Assembly: GCA_001512625.1 (NCBI GenBank)
Contig: LFTD01000088.1
Coordinates: forward strand, 1-36,907
Origin: Clostridiales bacterium DTU036
GTDB taxonomy: Bacteria; Bacillota; Clostridia; Peptostreptococcales; Acidaminobacteraceae
Direction: 5' to 3'
Length of the DNA stretch: 36,907 bases
Positions 28,451 through 36,728 of this stretch are shown piece by piece. The translations under genes and the position numbers were made by a program. Within the stretch, counting starts at the first letter, position 1. Every line of letters begins with the position of its first letter. The notes beneath the pieces were generated by a model. It was given only the letters and a program-made list of their open reading frames with translations, had not been told where the DNA came from and made no database searches.

Positions 28451-29983
28451 ATGGAAACATTCCTTATTTACATCGTATTAGCAATACTTGGTATTGTTTT
28501 GGGATATCTACTAAGAAAAAATATTGGTGAGAGAAAAACTGGAAATGCTGAAGACAAGGCCAACGAAATTGTACTTGAAGCAAAAAAATCCGCGGAAATT
28601 ATCAAGAAAGAAGCCCTTTTCGAAGCCAAAGAGGAAATCCACAATTTACGATCTAATCTGGAAAAAGAAACAAGAGAGCGCCGCAGTGAAATTCAACGTA
28701 TAGAGCGCCGAAATTTACAAAAAGAAGAAAGCTTAGAAGCAAAACAAAAAGAGCAAGAAAAAAGAGACCGTGAGCTTGCAAATCTAGACAAAAAGATGAC
28801 TGCTCTTAAAAAGCAACTTGAAAATCAAAAGGAAGAGCAAGAAGTAGAGCTCCAGCGCATAGCTTCACTATCAAAGGATGAAGCCAAGACCATTCTCCTT
28901 GATGAGGTTGACAAGCAGCTGGATAGGGAGAAGGTACTGCGTATCAGGGCGGCTGAGGAGGAAATTAAAGAAGAATCCAATAAAACCGCCCAGAAGATAC
29001 TGGCAAATACCCTCCATAGGATCTCTTCTGACTTTGTTTCAGAAAATACTGTCAGTACAGTTACCCTTCCTAATGATGAGATGAAGGGCAGGATAATTGG
29101 AAGAGAGGGTCGCAATATCAGGGCTCTTGAAAAGGCAACAGGGGTTGATTTAATTATTGATGATACGCCAGAGGCAGTTATAATTTCTTGCTTTGATCCC
29201 GTTCGCCGTGAGATTACACGGATGGCCTTAGAGAAGCTGATTACTGATGGGCGAATCCATCCAACCAGAATCGAAGAGATGGTTAACAAGTCACGAAGCG
29301 AAATTGAAGAAAAGATGAGAGAAGAAGGTAAAAATGCCATCTTCGAACTTGAACTAGGTAGGGTCCACCCTGAACTTGTAAAATTAGTGGGTAGGCTTCA
29401 GTTTAGAACTAGTTATGGTCAAAACGTCCTGAGCCATAGTATAGAGGTTGCCAAGGTAGCCGGTATGCTGGCCAAGGAATTAGGTGCCAATGTGAGAGTA
29501 GCTAAAAGAGCTGGATTATTTCACGATATTGGTAAGGCAATAGATACAGAGGTTGAGGGCACCCATATAGAGCTGGGAATGCAGCTTCTTAAAAAGTATG
29601 GAGAATCAGAAGATGTTATCCATGCCATGAGCACCCACCATGGTGATTATGAACCCACCACTGTTGAAGCAGTAATTGTTACAGCAGCCGATGCTATTAG
29701 TGCAGCCAGGCCAGGAGCTAGAAGAGAGGCCCTTGATTCTTATATTAAGAGGCTTGAAAACCTAGAGACTATAGCCGGTTCCTATGAGGGAGTCGACCAT
29801 GCCTTTGCAGTACAGGCTGGTAGGGAAATCAGAATTATGGTTGTTCCTGAACAAATAAGTGATGATGAGATGGTCCTACTCTCAAGAGATGTAGCTAAGC
29901 GCATTGAAGATGAGATGGATTATCCAGGTCAAGTCAAGGTACACATGATTAGAGAATCTCGGGCGGTATCCTACGCCAAGTAA
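28451..29983 (+). CDS. rny: Ribonuclease Y (start probably ATG 28451)
   Basis: N-terminal TM, long coiled coil, KH (GRIIGREGRNIRALEKATGVDLIIDDTPEAVIISCFDPVRREI), HD domain (LFHDIGKAID). Confidence 0.96.
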   Translation: METFLIYIVLAILGIVLGYLLRKNIGERKTGNAEDKANEIVLEAKKSAEIIKKEALFEAKEEIHNLRSNLEKETRERRSEIQRIERRNLQKEESLEAKQKEQEKRDRELANLDKKMTALKKQLENQKEEQEVELQRIASLSKDEAKTILLDEVDKQLDREKVLRIRAAEEEIKEESNKTAQKILANTLHRISSDFVSENTVSTVTLPNDEMKGRIIGREGRNIRALEKATGVDLIIDDTPEAVIISCFDPVRREITRMALEKLITDGRIHPTRIEEMVNKSRSEIEEKMREEGKNAIFELELGRVHPELVKLVGRLQFRTSYGQNVLSHSIEVAKVAGMLAKELGANVRVAKRAGLFHDIGKAIDTEVEGTHIELGMQLLKKYGESEDVIHAMSTHHGDYEPTTVEAVIVTAADAISAARPGARREALDSYIKRLENLETIAGSYEGVDHAFAVQAGREIRIMVVPEQISDDEMVLLSRDVAKRIEDEMDYPGQVKVHMIRESRAVSYAK

Positions 29984-29991
29984 TTTTCTTG

Positions 29992-30020
29992 AATAGGGGC
30001 TAAGGTAGCCCCTATTTTAT
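29992..30020 (+). terminator. Terminator after rny
   Basis: AATAGGGGCT - AAGGT - AGCCCCTATT then TTAT. Confidence 0.85.
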
Positions 30021-30033
30021 TGGGCGATTGTCC

Positions 30034-30062
30034 TTGAAATCCTTTATACATTAAGCTAAGAT
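30034..30062 (+). promoter_or_regulatory. Promoter for MarR-like regulator/cobalamin salvage cluster
   Basis: TTGAAA (30034-30039) - 17 nt - TAAGAT (30057-30062). Confidence 0.6.
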
Positions 30063-30079
30063 AGGAATATAGAAGAAAG

Positions 30080-30089
30080 TTCAATTGAA
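30080..30089. promoter_or_regulatory. Candidate MarR-type operator
   Basis: Perfect palindrome TTCAATTGAA between the predicted promoter and the regulator's SD. Confidence 0.45.
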
Positions 30090-30109
30090 TTTTATTAGGA
30101 AGGTAAACT

Positions 30110-30937
30110 ATGAATAACATTGCTACGGGAATTGAGCAGCTTGCTCGGATGATTGAAACTATTTTTGAGGATAAGCTGGCTGAGAGTTCTTTGAATCGTG
30201 GTCAGTATGCCTACTTGCTTTATCTTTACGAAAATGAGGGCACAAATCAATATGATATTTCAAGGGACCTTTATATTGACAAGACCACTGTGGCCAAGGC
30301 CCTAAAAAAACTTGAAGAAAGTGGATATATCCTTAGAAAAACTGACCAAAGGGATAAAAGAAGGGTCAATGTTTTCTTGTCTAAAAAAGGCAAACTAGTC
30401 TATGAGGAAGTCAAGGAAGCTTCCAATGATATTCAAGCTATCATGTCCACCAATGTTCACCCAGAGCTTTTAGATGAACTGTCTTCTCTACTTGAAATTT
30501 TTATACAAGAACTGGATCTTAAGTGGTGTGATATCAAGGGTTATAAGAGAGATACATCCTATTCACTGGCTAGCAAGCAGGACATGGATCTACTTAAGGA
30601 TAGGAACATCTACCGCTTCAAGGATGAAGAAGAGCTCTTTATTGAGAGATTTGGCCAGTATGTCCTAAACTGGATTCGCTTTGAGCAGGATGATAATCAA
30701 AACGTAGTTGCTAGTGAAATTCACTTTCATCAGATATCCGATGTAATCCAACATGGTATGGAATTAATCAGAGAATTTGAGCACTGGTATTTTGGCAACT
30801 TTAAAGGCTCTATTACCATTAGGATTACTGAGGGGGATATTGAAAGGCAAAAGCTCCTTCATAAAAACCAGTATCTATTTAGGAACTATGAAAACCATGG
30901 AGATGAAACCTACTATTACTATGATAAGAATAGATAG
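30110..30937 (+). CDS. MarR family transcriptional regulator with ~120-aa C-terminal extension
   Basis: wHTH: LNRGQYAYLLYLYENEGTNQYDISRDLYIDKTTVAKALKKLEESGYILRKTDQRDKRRVNVFLSKKG; extension from ~KGYKRDT onward is not part of standard MarR. Confidence 0.85.
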   Translation: MNNIATGIEQLARMIETIFEDKLAESSLNRGQYAYLLYLYENEGTNQYDISRDLYIDKTTVAKALKKLEESGYILRKTDQRDKRRVNVFLSKKGKLVYEEVKEASNDIQAIMSTNVHPELLDELSSLLEIFIQELDLKWCDIKGYKRDTSYSLASKQDMDLLKDRNIYRFKDEEELFIERFGQYVLNWIRFEQDDNQNVVASEIHFHQISDVIQHGMELIREFEHWYFGNFKGSITIRITEGDIERQKLLHKNQYLFRNYENHGDETYYYYDKNR

Positions 30938-30962
30938 TGATTTCAACTAATGGGGGACTAGA

Positions 30963-31490
30963 ATGCTAGAATTTATTTTAGGTGGAGCAAGAAGCGGAAA
31001 GAGTAGCTATGCAGAAGCCAAGGTAGAGGCCTATCCTGGGGCTGTTTATCTTGCAACTGCCAAGGTATATGATGATGAGATGGCTCATAGAGTAAAACTT
31101 CATCAGGAAAGAAGAAATAAGCAGTGGCTGACCCTGGAAAAGTATAAGGACTTTAAAGTGGAAGATTTCTCTGATAAGCCAGCTGTACTAATAGATTGTC
31201 TAACCATGATGGTAACAGGCCTTTTTTTTGAGGAAGATGTAAGTGATTTTTCCGATGAAAGTTTTATGGAGCTTGAGGAGAGGATCTGGCTTGAGATTGA
31301 AAGCCTCCTGGATTTATTAGTTGATAGGGATGTTTTTCTTGTCTCCAATGAAATTGGCCTAGGCTTGGTACCGGAGAAAAGGCTATCCAGGGTTTTTAGA
31401 GATATGATGGGAAGGTTCCATCAGAAAATAGCCAAAAGGGCAGATAGGGTAACTCTTGTGGTGGCAGGACTTGCTTTGGAGGTTAAATGA
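30963..31490 (+). CDS. cobU: Adenosylcobinamide kinase / adenosylcobinamide-phosphate guanylyltransferase
   Basis: LEFILGGARSGKSSYAEA P-loop; YLATAKVYDDEMAHRVKLHQERR; VSNEIGLGLVPEKRLSRVFRDMMG. Confidence 0.95.
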   Translation: MLEFILGGARSGKSSYAEAKVEAYPGAVYLATAKVYDDEMAHRVKLHQERRNKQWLTLEKYKDFKVEDFSDKPAVLIDCLTMMVTGLFFEEDVSDFSDESFMELEERIWLEIESLLDLLVDRDVFLVSNEIGLGLVPEKRLSRVFRDMMGRFHQKIAKRADRVTLVVAGLALEVK

Positions 31491-32203
31491 TTAAGGCTTT
31501 TCTTATTCAGCTTGGGCTCTATACCACTCTTTATAGTAACCAACATATCTGGACTGAGGATGAATATAAAAAAGGTTTGATATTTACCCCCCTAATAGGT
31601 CTTATAATAGGGGGCATACTTTATTTAATAAGTCTTTTACTACCAGAATTCCTTGAGGGATTTATTCTACTTTTTGCTTATACAATACTTACTGGTGGCC
31701 TACATATGGATGGCTATAGTGATACTTTAGATGGTATCCTAGCCAGAAGAGGTAGGGATAGGGCACTTGAAATTATGCAGGACCCCCTTCTAGGGACCTT
31801 TGGTATCCTTGGGCTTATTATACTAAGCCTAGGGTATTATAGTTTTTTTCCTAGCCTTGGCAAGGCCTTGATAGTCCTACCCCTACTGGGCCGCTATGGA
31901 GCTCTACTTTCAGTCTATAAGAATAAATATACCAGATTAGATGGTATGGGTCGTTATTTTGTTGAGGGAGTGAAGGGTCAGCTTCTTCTTATCTGGTTAC
32001 CCATTACTGCTTTTCTGGTTTATTTTTTGCTGGGTCTAGCTGGTCTACTTGGCCTTGGCCTTACTTTGGGCTATAGTTATTATATGGGTAGGTTCTTTCT
32101 ATCTAGACTTGGTGGAATGACAGGGGATACAGTGGGTTTTATTATTGAATCCTCACAATTAATTTTTGCCTTAACTTTTCTATTGGTGGATATATGGATA
32201 TAA
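31487..32203 (+). CDS. cobS: Adenosylcobinamide-GDP ribazoletransferase
   Basis: TPLIGLIIGGILYL; LTGGLHMDGYSDTLDGILARRGRDRALEIMQDPLLGTFG. Confidence 0.95.
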   Translation: MIKAFLIQLGLYTTLYSNQHIWTEDEYKKGLIFTPLIGLIIGGILYLISLLLPEFLEGFILLFAYTILTGGLHMDGYSDTLDGILARRGRDRALEIMQDPLLGTFGILGLIILSLGYYSFFPSLGKALIVLPLLGRYGALLSVYKNKYTRLDGMGRYFVEGVKGQLLLIWLPITAFLVYFLLGLAGLLGLGLTLGYSYYMGRFFLSRLGGMTGDTVGFIIESSQLIFALTFLLVDIWI

Positions 32204-32754
32204 TATTACTTAGACATACTTCAAGTATTGATAATGAGGCAGGTGTATTTTCAAGACCTGACACTGGTCTTAGCAAAAAGGGGCTTATAGAAATGGATAG
32301 ACTTCTTTTAAAGGACTATTCTGTGGAGGTAATCTACTCCTCACCCTATAAAAGAAGTCTGGTTTTGGCCCAGACTCTTGCACAAAAGCTGGATTTACCC
32401 CTTATTGAGGACCCGAGGTTAAGGGAGATAGATTTTGGGCTATTTGAGGGAAGGAGTTTTGCAGAAATTGAAAAAAGCTTTCCTGAGGAAGTTGAAAAAT
32501 GGTTGGAAGACCCTTTGTCTTTTAGGTACCCCGGTGGTGAGGCTTTTTCTTGTGTGGGAAAAAGGGCTAGGAGCTTCTATAAGGACCTTGATAGATCTAG
32601 TCTAATAATAAGCCACCAAGCCCTTATGTTTAGTCTTCTTGCTGAGGTGCTGGGTTATGACTACAAAGAGCTTGCCAAACTGCAAATGGGCTCAGGTGCC
32701 CGAATACATTTAAAAGATCAGCCCTGGCGGCTAATTTCATTGGAGAATTTATAA
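32194..32754 (+). CDS. cobC: Histidine phosphatase family, probable alpha-ribazole phosphatase
   Basis: LLRHTSSIDNEAGVFSRPDTGLSKKG; YSSPYKRSLVLAQTLAQ; operon context with cobS. Confidence 0.85.
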   Translation: MDIILLRHTSSIDNEAGVFSRPDTGLSKKGLIEMDRLLLKDYSVEVIYSSPYKRSLVLAQTLAQKLDLPLIEDPRLREIDFGLFEGRSFAEIEKSFPEEVEKWLEDPLSFRYPGGEAFSCVGKRARSFYKDLDRSSLIISHQALMFSLLAEVLGYDYKELAKLQMGSGARIHLKDQPWRLISLENL

Positions 32755-33239
32755 TGGATACAAAAAAACTTACTAAAATGGCCTTTCTTATAGCTCTTAG
32801 CGTGATTGGCTCCTACATAACTATTTTTATGAGTGTGGCTCTAGACTCTTTACCAGGCTTTTTTGCTGCTCTAGCTTTAGGGGCAGGAGCAGGTGGTATA
32901 GTAGGGGCGCTGGGTCACTTTATGACTGCCCTTGTCCATGGCTTCCCCCTTGGACTACCAACCCATTTTCTACTTATGGCTATGATGTATCTAGCCTGTT
33001 ATTTTTTAGGTTATTTCTATAAGAAATCTCCTCTCTTAGCTCTGGCAGGAAGCCTATTTATCAATTGGATCTTGGCCTTAGTGATGAGTTCACTTTTAAC
33101 CTACTTTATAGGAGTAATGCCGGGCCCCTTTAGCCTGGTTCCAATTATGCTAGTTCCCTTGCTACTAGGGACTCTTTTTAACCTACTGCCAGCCTACTTT
33201 TTATTTATAGTCTTGGATAAAAGATATGAATTATCGTGA
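32754..33239 (+). CDS. ECF-type substrate-specific component, CblT-like (probable alpha-ribazole transporter)
   Basis: Small multi-TM protein with ECF S-component-like features (GAGAGGIVGALGHFMTALVHGFPLGLPTHF), adjacent to a CblS-like kinase and cob genes. Confidence 0.72.
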   Translation: MDTKKLTKMAFLIALSVIGSYITIFMSVALDSLPGFFAALALGAGAGGIVGALGHFMTALVHGFPLGLPTHFLLMAMMYLACYFLGYFYKKSPLLALAGSLFINWILALVMSSLLTYFIGVMPGPFSLVPIMLVPLLLGTLFNLLPAYFLFIVLDKRYELS

Positions 33240-33945
33240 TTTAAGCTTGATTGACATAGGGGATAAAAAACTTATTTTTGCAACTGACTCTTCTGGCGCA
33301 ATAGGTATGAAGGAGAATGATCAGGTCAGAATTGACAATTATAGACTGGGAAGGTTTTTAGCCCAGGTTCCTTTTATGGAGATTATGGCAACGGGAGCTG
33401 AGCCTTTCTATGTCTTTTTACCAATAGCAAATGAGATGGAGCCCACTGCTGCTGGAATAATTGAAGGGGTTAAATCAATTATGAAGGAGGCAGGTATGGA
33501 CCTAGGGTCTATAAATGGTTCTACAGAAGAAAACATGGCTACCAGTCAAACTGGAGCTGCTATAACTATAATGGCAGTAGTAGATGGGAACTTTAAACTT
33601 CCTAAGGCCAAAAGGGGCCAAGGAGTTTTTTCAATAGGCCTTCCTAAGGTTGGCCAGGAGGTTCTAAATGATAGGGGGGAAATAATGACTCTTTATCATT
33701 TAAAGGAGCTTAGGAAAATGGACTTTGTTGGAGATATTCTCCCTGTTGGGAGTAAGGGAATCTACTATGAAGCAGGGGAGATGGCAAGGAGTAATTCCCT
33801 GGAACTAGAGCTGATTTTTAAGGAAGACTTAATATATAAATCCGCTGGTCCTGCAACGGTTGCACTTTGTTCGGCTCCAGAAGATAAATTTGAAGAATTA
33901 AAAAAACTAGCCCTGCCAGTAAATCTTATAGCAAGACTAGTCTAG
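33226..33945 (+). CDS. AIR synthase-related protein, CblS-like (probable alpha-ribazole kinase)
   Basis: PurM-like pattern DIGDKKLIFATDSSGAIG, GSTEENMATSQTGAAITIMAVV; follows the CblT-like gene. Confidence 0.72.
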   Translation: MNYRDLSLIDIGDKKLIFATDSSGAIGMKENDQVRIDNYRLGRFLAQVPFMEIMATGAEPFYVFLPIANEMEPTAAGIIEGVKSIMKEAGMDLGSINGSTEENMATSQTGAAITIMAVVDGNFKLPKAKRGQGVFSIGLPKVGQEVLNDRGEIMTLYHLKELRKMDFVGDILPVGSKGIYYEAGEMARSNSLELELIFKEDLIYKSAGPATVALCSAPEDKFEELKKLALPVNLIARLV

Positions 33946-33967
33946 GCCCTTAGGGGCTTTTTTTATT
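33945..33967 (+). terminator. Terminator of the cobalamin salvage cluster
   Basis: AGGCCC-TTAG-GGGCTT hairpin followed by T-run. Confidence 0.7.
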
Positions 33968-34979
33968 TACCTATTTCAAGGGTCCAACCATGCTTGTCTT
34001 CCAGGTCTCCAAACTGAATACCAGTAAGGGTGTCGTAGAGCTTTTTAGTTATTGGCCCTACTTCTTCTTCACTATAGAAGACATGTTTTTCTCCCTTATG
34101 GCTGATAGCTCCAATGGGAGAGATAACAGCTGCAGTGCCACAGGCTCCAGCTTCAACAAACCTATCAAGCTTATCGATGTAGACATCATCCTCTATGGCT
34201 TTTAGTCCTATGTCCTCAGCAATTTGAAGCAGGGAGTATTTGGTAATTGAGCCGAGGATTGAAGGGGACTTAGGAGTAACAAACTCACCCTCTGCAGTAA
34301 TGCCAAAGAAGTTGGCAGCTCCTACTTCCTCAATCTTGGTGTGGGTTAGGGGATCAAGGTAGATGCAATCAGCATAGCCCTGGTCCTTAGCTTCTTTGTT
34401 GGCAAGGAGGCTAGCTGCATAGTTGCCTCCAACCTTGGCCTGGCCTGTACCTTGGGGGGCAGCTCTGTCAAAGTCTGTGGTGATAAAGTTAACTGGGGCT
34501 AGGCCACCTTTGAAATATGCTCCTACAGGCATTACAAAGACGCAGAATATATACTCAGGGGCTGGAGCTACACCGACCCTATGGCCAACGCCAATTAGAA
34601 AAGGTCTTATGTAAAGAGTTCCACCTGTGCCATAGGGAGGGATGTACTCACTGTTGGCAAGGACTACTTCTTTAACACCCTTTAAGAACAAGTCTACTGG
34701 TACCTCTTCCATTAGAATTCTTCTTGCACTGGCCTGGAATCTTTTGGCATTTTCTTCAGGTCTAAATAGGAGGATTCTACCATCCTCTGCTCTATAGGCC
34801 TTCATACCTTCGAAACACTGCTGGCCATAGTGGAGGGCAGTTGAAGCAACACTTATACTAATCATGTTATCATCAACCAGTTCCCCTTCACTCCACTTGC
34901 CATCCTTATGATGGGCAAGGAAGATTGCATTGGTTCTGCTATAGTCAAAGCCTAAATTATTCCAATCGATATTTTTCAT
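33963..34979 (-). CDS. ilvE: Branched-chain amino acid aminotransferase
   Basis: ALHYGQQCFEGMKAYRAEDGRILLFRPEENAKRFQASARR; GTGQAKVGGNYAASLLANKEAK; EVGAANFFGI. Confidence 0.95.
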   Translation of the reverse strand: MKNIDWNNLGFDYSRTNAIFLAHHKDGKWSEGELVDDNMISISVASTALHYGQQCFEGMKAYRAEDGRILLFRPEENAKRFQASARRILMEEVPVDLFLKGVKEVVLANSEYIPPYGTGGTLYIRPFLIGVGHRVGVAPAPEYIFCVFVMPVGAYFKGGLAPVNFITTDFDRAAPQGTGQAKVGGNYAASLLANKEAKDQGYADCIYLDPLTHTKIEEVGAANFFGITAEGEFVTPKSPSILGSITKYSLLQIAEDIGLKAIEDDVYIDKLDRFVEAGACGTAAVISPIGAISHKGEKHVFYSEEEVGPITKKLYDTLTGIQFGDLEDKHGWTLEIGK

Positions 34980-35001
34980 GTATGACTCCTTTCTTTAGGA
35001 G

Positions 35002-35010
35002 ATTATAACA
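35002..35010 (-). promoter_or_regulatory. Extended -10 promoter for ilvE
   Basis: On minus strand TGT-TATAAT (35010-35002); weak -35 TTCATT at 35030-35025 with 17-nt spacing. Confidence 0.55.
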
Positions 35011-35086
35011 TCATTTTCATATTAAATGAATAAATAATGAGCTTCTTTTAAGATTTATTTGCTTGTTAAATATTAGCCTTTCCACC

Positions 35087-35115
35087 TTGACAGTGGGAAG
35101 TCTAAACCTTATACT
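35087..35115 (+). promoter_or_regulatory. Promoter for iscR-iscS-iscU
   Basis: Consensus TTGACA (35087-35092) - 17 nt - TATACT (35110-35115). Confidence 0.8.
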
Positions 35116-35145
35116 TAAACTACACTAAGTTACTAGGAGATTATA

Positions 35146-35568
35146 ATGAATCTTACCACAAAAGGTCGCTATGGCATGGCGGCTATGTGTGAGCTGGCTG
35201 CCAAGGCTGATGAAGAGCCTATGCCAATCTCACAGATTGCTAAAAATTTAGATCTTTCCCAGCGCTATCTGGAGCAGCTTTTTAGGCAGCTCAAGGCCAG
35301 TGGCCTAGTGGATTCCACCAGAGGAGCAAAGGGAGGTTATTACCTTACTAGGAAGCCTGAGGATATTACTACGGGTGATATTCTTACAGCCTTAGAAGGT
35401 AGAATTGTTTCCGTCGGTTGTCAAGGTAAGGAGTGCTCTGAAGTTTGTGAGGATCCTGATAGCTGTCTTACCAGACCTCTATGGATGAAAATTCAAGAAG
35501 ATGTTATGGATATTGTTAACTCAACTAGTCTGAAAGATTTAGTAGATAAGGAAAAGGATGATGAATAG
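35146..35568 (+). CDS. iscR: Rrf2 family transcriptional regulator, IscR-like
   Basis: LTTKGRYGMAAMCELA; SQRYLEQLFRQLKASGLVDSTRGAKGGYYL; C-terminal cysteine cluster CQGKECSEVCEDPDSC. Confidence 0.88.
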   Translation: MNLTTKGRYGMAAMCELAAKADEEPMPISQIAKNLDLSQRYLEQLFRQLKASGLVDSTRGAKGGYYLTRKPEDITTGDILTALEGRIVSVGCQGKECSEVCEDPDSCLTRPLWMKIQEDVMDIVNSTSLKDLVDKEKDDE

Positions 35569-36727
35569 AATTTACATGGATAACTCTGCCACTACCTATC
35601 TAAAACCCGAGGTTTTAGATGTTTTAATAGATGCACTTAAAAACCACAACTCCAATGCTGCTTCTGCCCATAGCTTTGGTCAGGAGGGTAAAATGGACCT
35701 AAGTAGGTCCAGAGAAAAAGTCGCCAGTTTAATTGGGGCTGAGCCAAGGGAGGTATATTTTACTTCTGGTGGAACTGAAGCTGATAACTGGGCTGTTCAT
35801 ATAGCTAAAAAGACCCGCAAGGGCAAGCATATGATTACAACAACCATAGAACACCATGCCATTCTTCATACCATGGAAGAGGCTATAAAGGAAGGTTATG
35901 AGGTTACTTTTTTACCTGTTGATGAAAATGGTCTGGTAAGTCCAGAGCAGGTTGAAGAGGCAATTAGAGAGGACACTATACTTATTTCCATCCACTATGG
36001 TAATAATGAGATTGGTACTATCCAGCCCATAGAAGAGATTGGAGCAGTGGCCAGAAAACACAAGGTTCTTTTCCATACTGACGCCGTCCAGGCTGTGGGA
36101 AATGTTCCTATTGACCTATCCAGTTCAAATATTGACATGATGAGTTTTTCAGCCCACAAAATCTATGGTCCCAAGGGAGTTGGCGCTCTTTTTATTAGAA
36201 AAAATGTCAAACCCTATCCTTTTATTCACGGTGGCGCCCAGGAAAAAGGCTATAGAGGAGGAACAGATAACCTACCCTCGATAATTGCCTTTGCCAAGGC
36301 CTGTGAGCTTGCAGAAGAAGGAATGGAGGATCATATAAAGAGACTAACTAGCCTAAGGGATAGACTAATAAAAGGACTTTTAGAAAATATCCCCCACAGT
36401 AAGTTAAATGGCCATCCCACACAAAGACTTCCTGGTAATGTAAATATTAGTTTTAAGTTTATTGAAGGTGAGAGTATCCTTCTGATGCTAGATATGCAGG
36501 GAATTGCTGCTTCCTCTGGTTCTGCATGTACCAGCGGCAGCCTGGACCCTTCCCACGTACTTATGGGAATTGGGCTTAGTCACGAAATAGCCCATGGTTC
36601 TTTAAGACTTACCCTTGGAGACACAACAATTGAAGAGGATGTGGATAAAGTTATTGAAAAACTCCCACCTATTATTCAAAGGCTAAGAGAAATGTCTCCA
36701 CTTTATGAAGAGGAAATGAGGAAATAA
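35558..36727 (+). CDS. iscS: Cysteine desulfurase IscS/NifS family
   Basis: IYMDNSATTYLKPEVLD; FTSGGTEADNWAVH; SFSAHKIYGPKGVGALF; SSGSACTSGSLDPSHVL. Confidence 0.93.
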   Translation: MMNRIYMDNSATTYLKPEVLDVLIDALKNHNSNAASAHSFGQEGKMDLSRSREKVASLIGAEPREVYFTSGGTEADNWAVHIAKKTRKGKHMITTTIEHHAILHTMEEAIKEGYEVTFLPVDENGLVSPEQVEEAIREDTILISIHYGNNEIGTIQPIEEIGAVARKHKVLFHTDAVQAVGNVPIDLSSSNIDMMSFSAHKIYGPKGVGALFIRKNVKPYPFIHGGAQEKGYRGGTDNLPSIIAFAKACELAEEGMEDHIKRLTSLRDRLIKGLLENIPHSKLNGHPTQRLPGNVNISFKFIEGESILLMLDMQGIAASSGSACTSGSLDPSHVLMGIGLSHEIAHGSLRLTLGDTTIEEDVDKVIEKLPPIIQRLREMSPLYEEEMRK

Positions 36728-36728
36728 A

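Noticed and set aside
28825-29340. 171-aa minus-strand ORF antisense to rny, and similar shadow ORFs (22179-22544, 25131-25487, 20214-20582)
   Set aside because: All lie opposite conserved coding regions with Ser-rich translations typical of antisense artefacts.
29984-30109. Cobalamin riboswitch ahead of marR/cobU
   Set aside because: No recognisable B12-box-like core, and the interval is mostly terminator plus promoter.
34980-34996. CTCCT-AAAGAA-AGGAG hairpin that could mask the ilvE SD (minus strand)
   Set aside because: The predicted -10 lies immediately upstream, so the 5' arm may be at or before the transcription start; too weak to call a switch.
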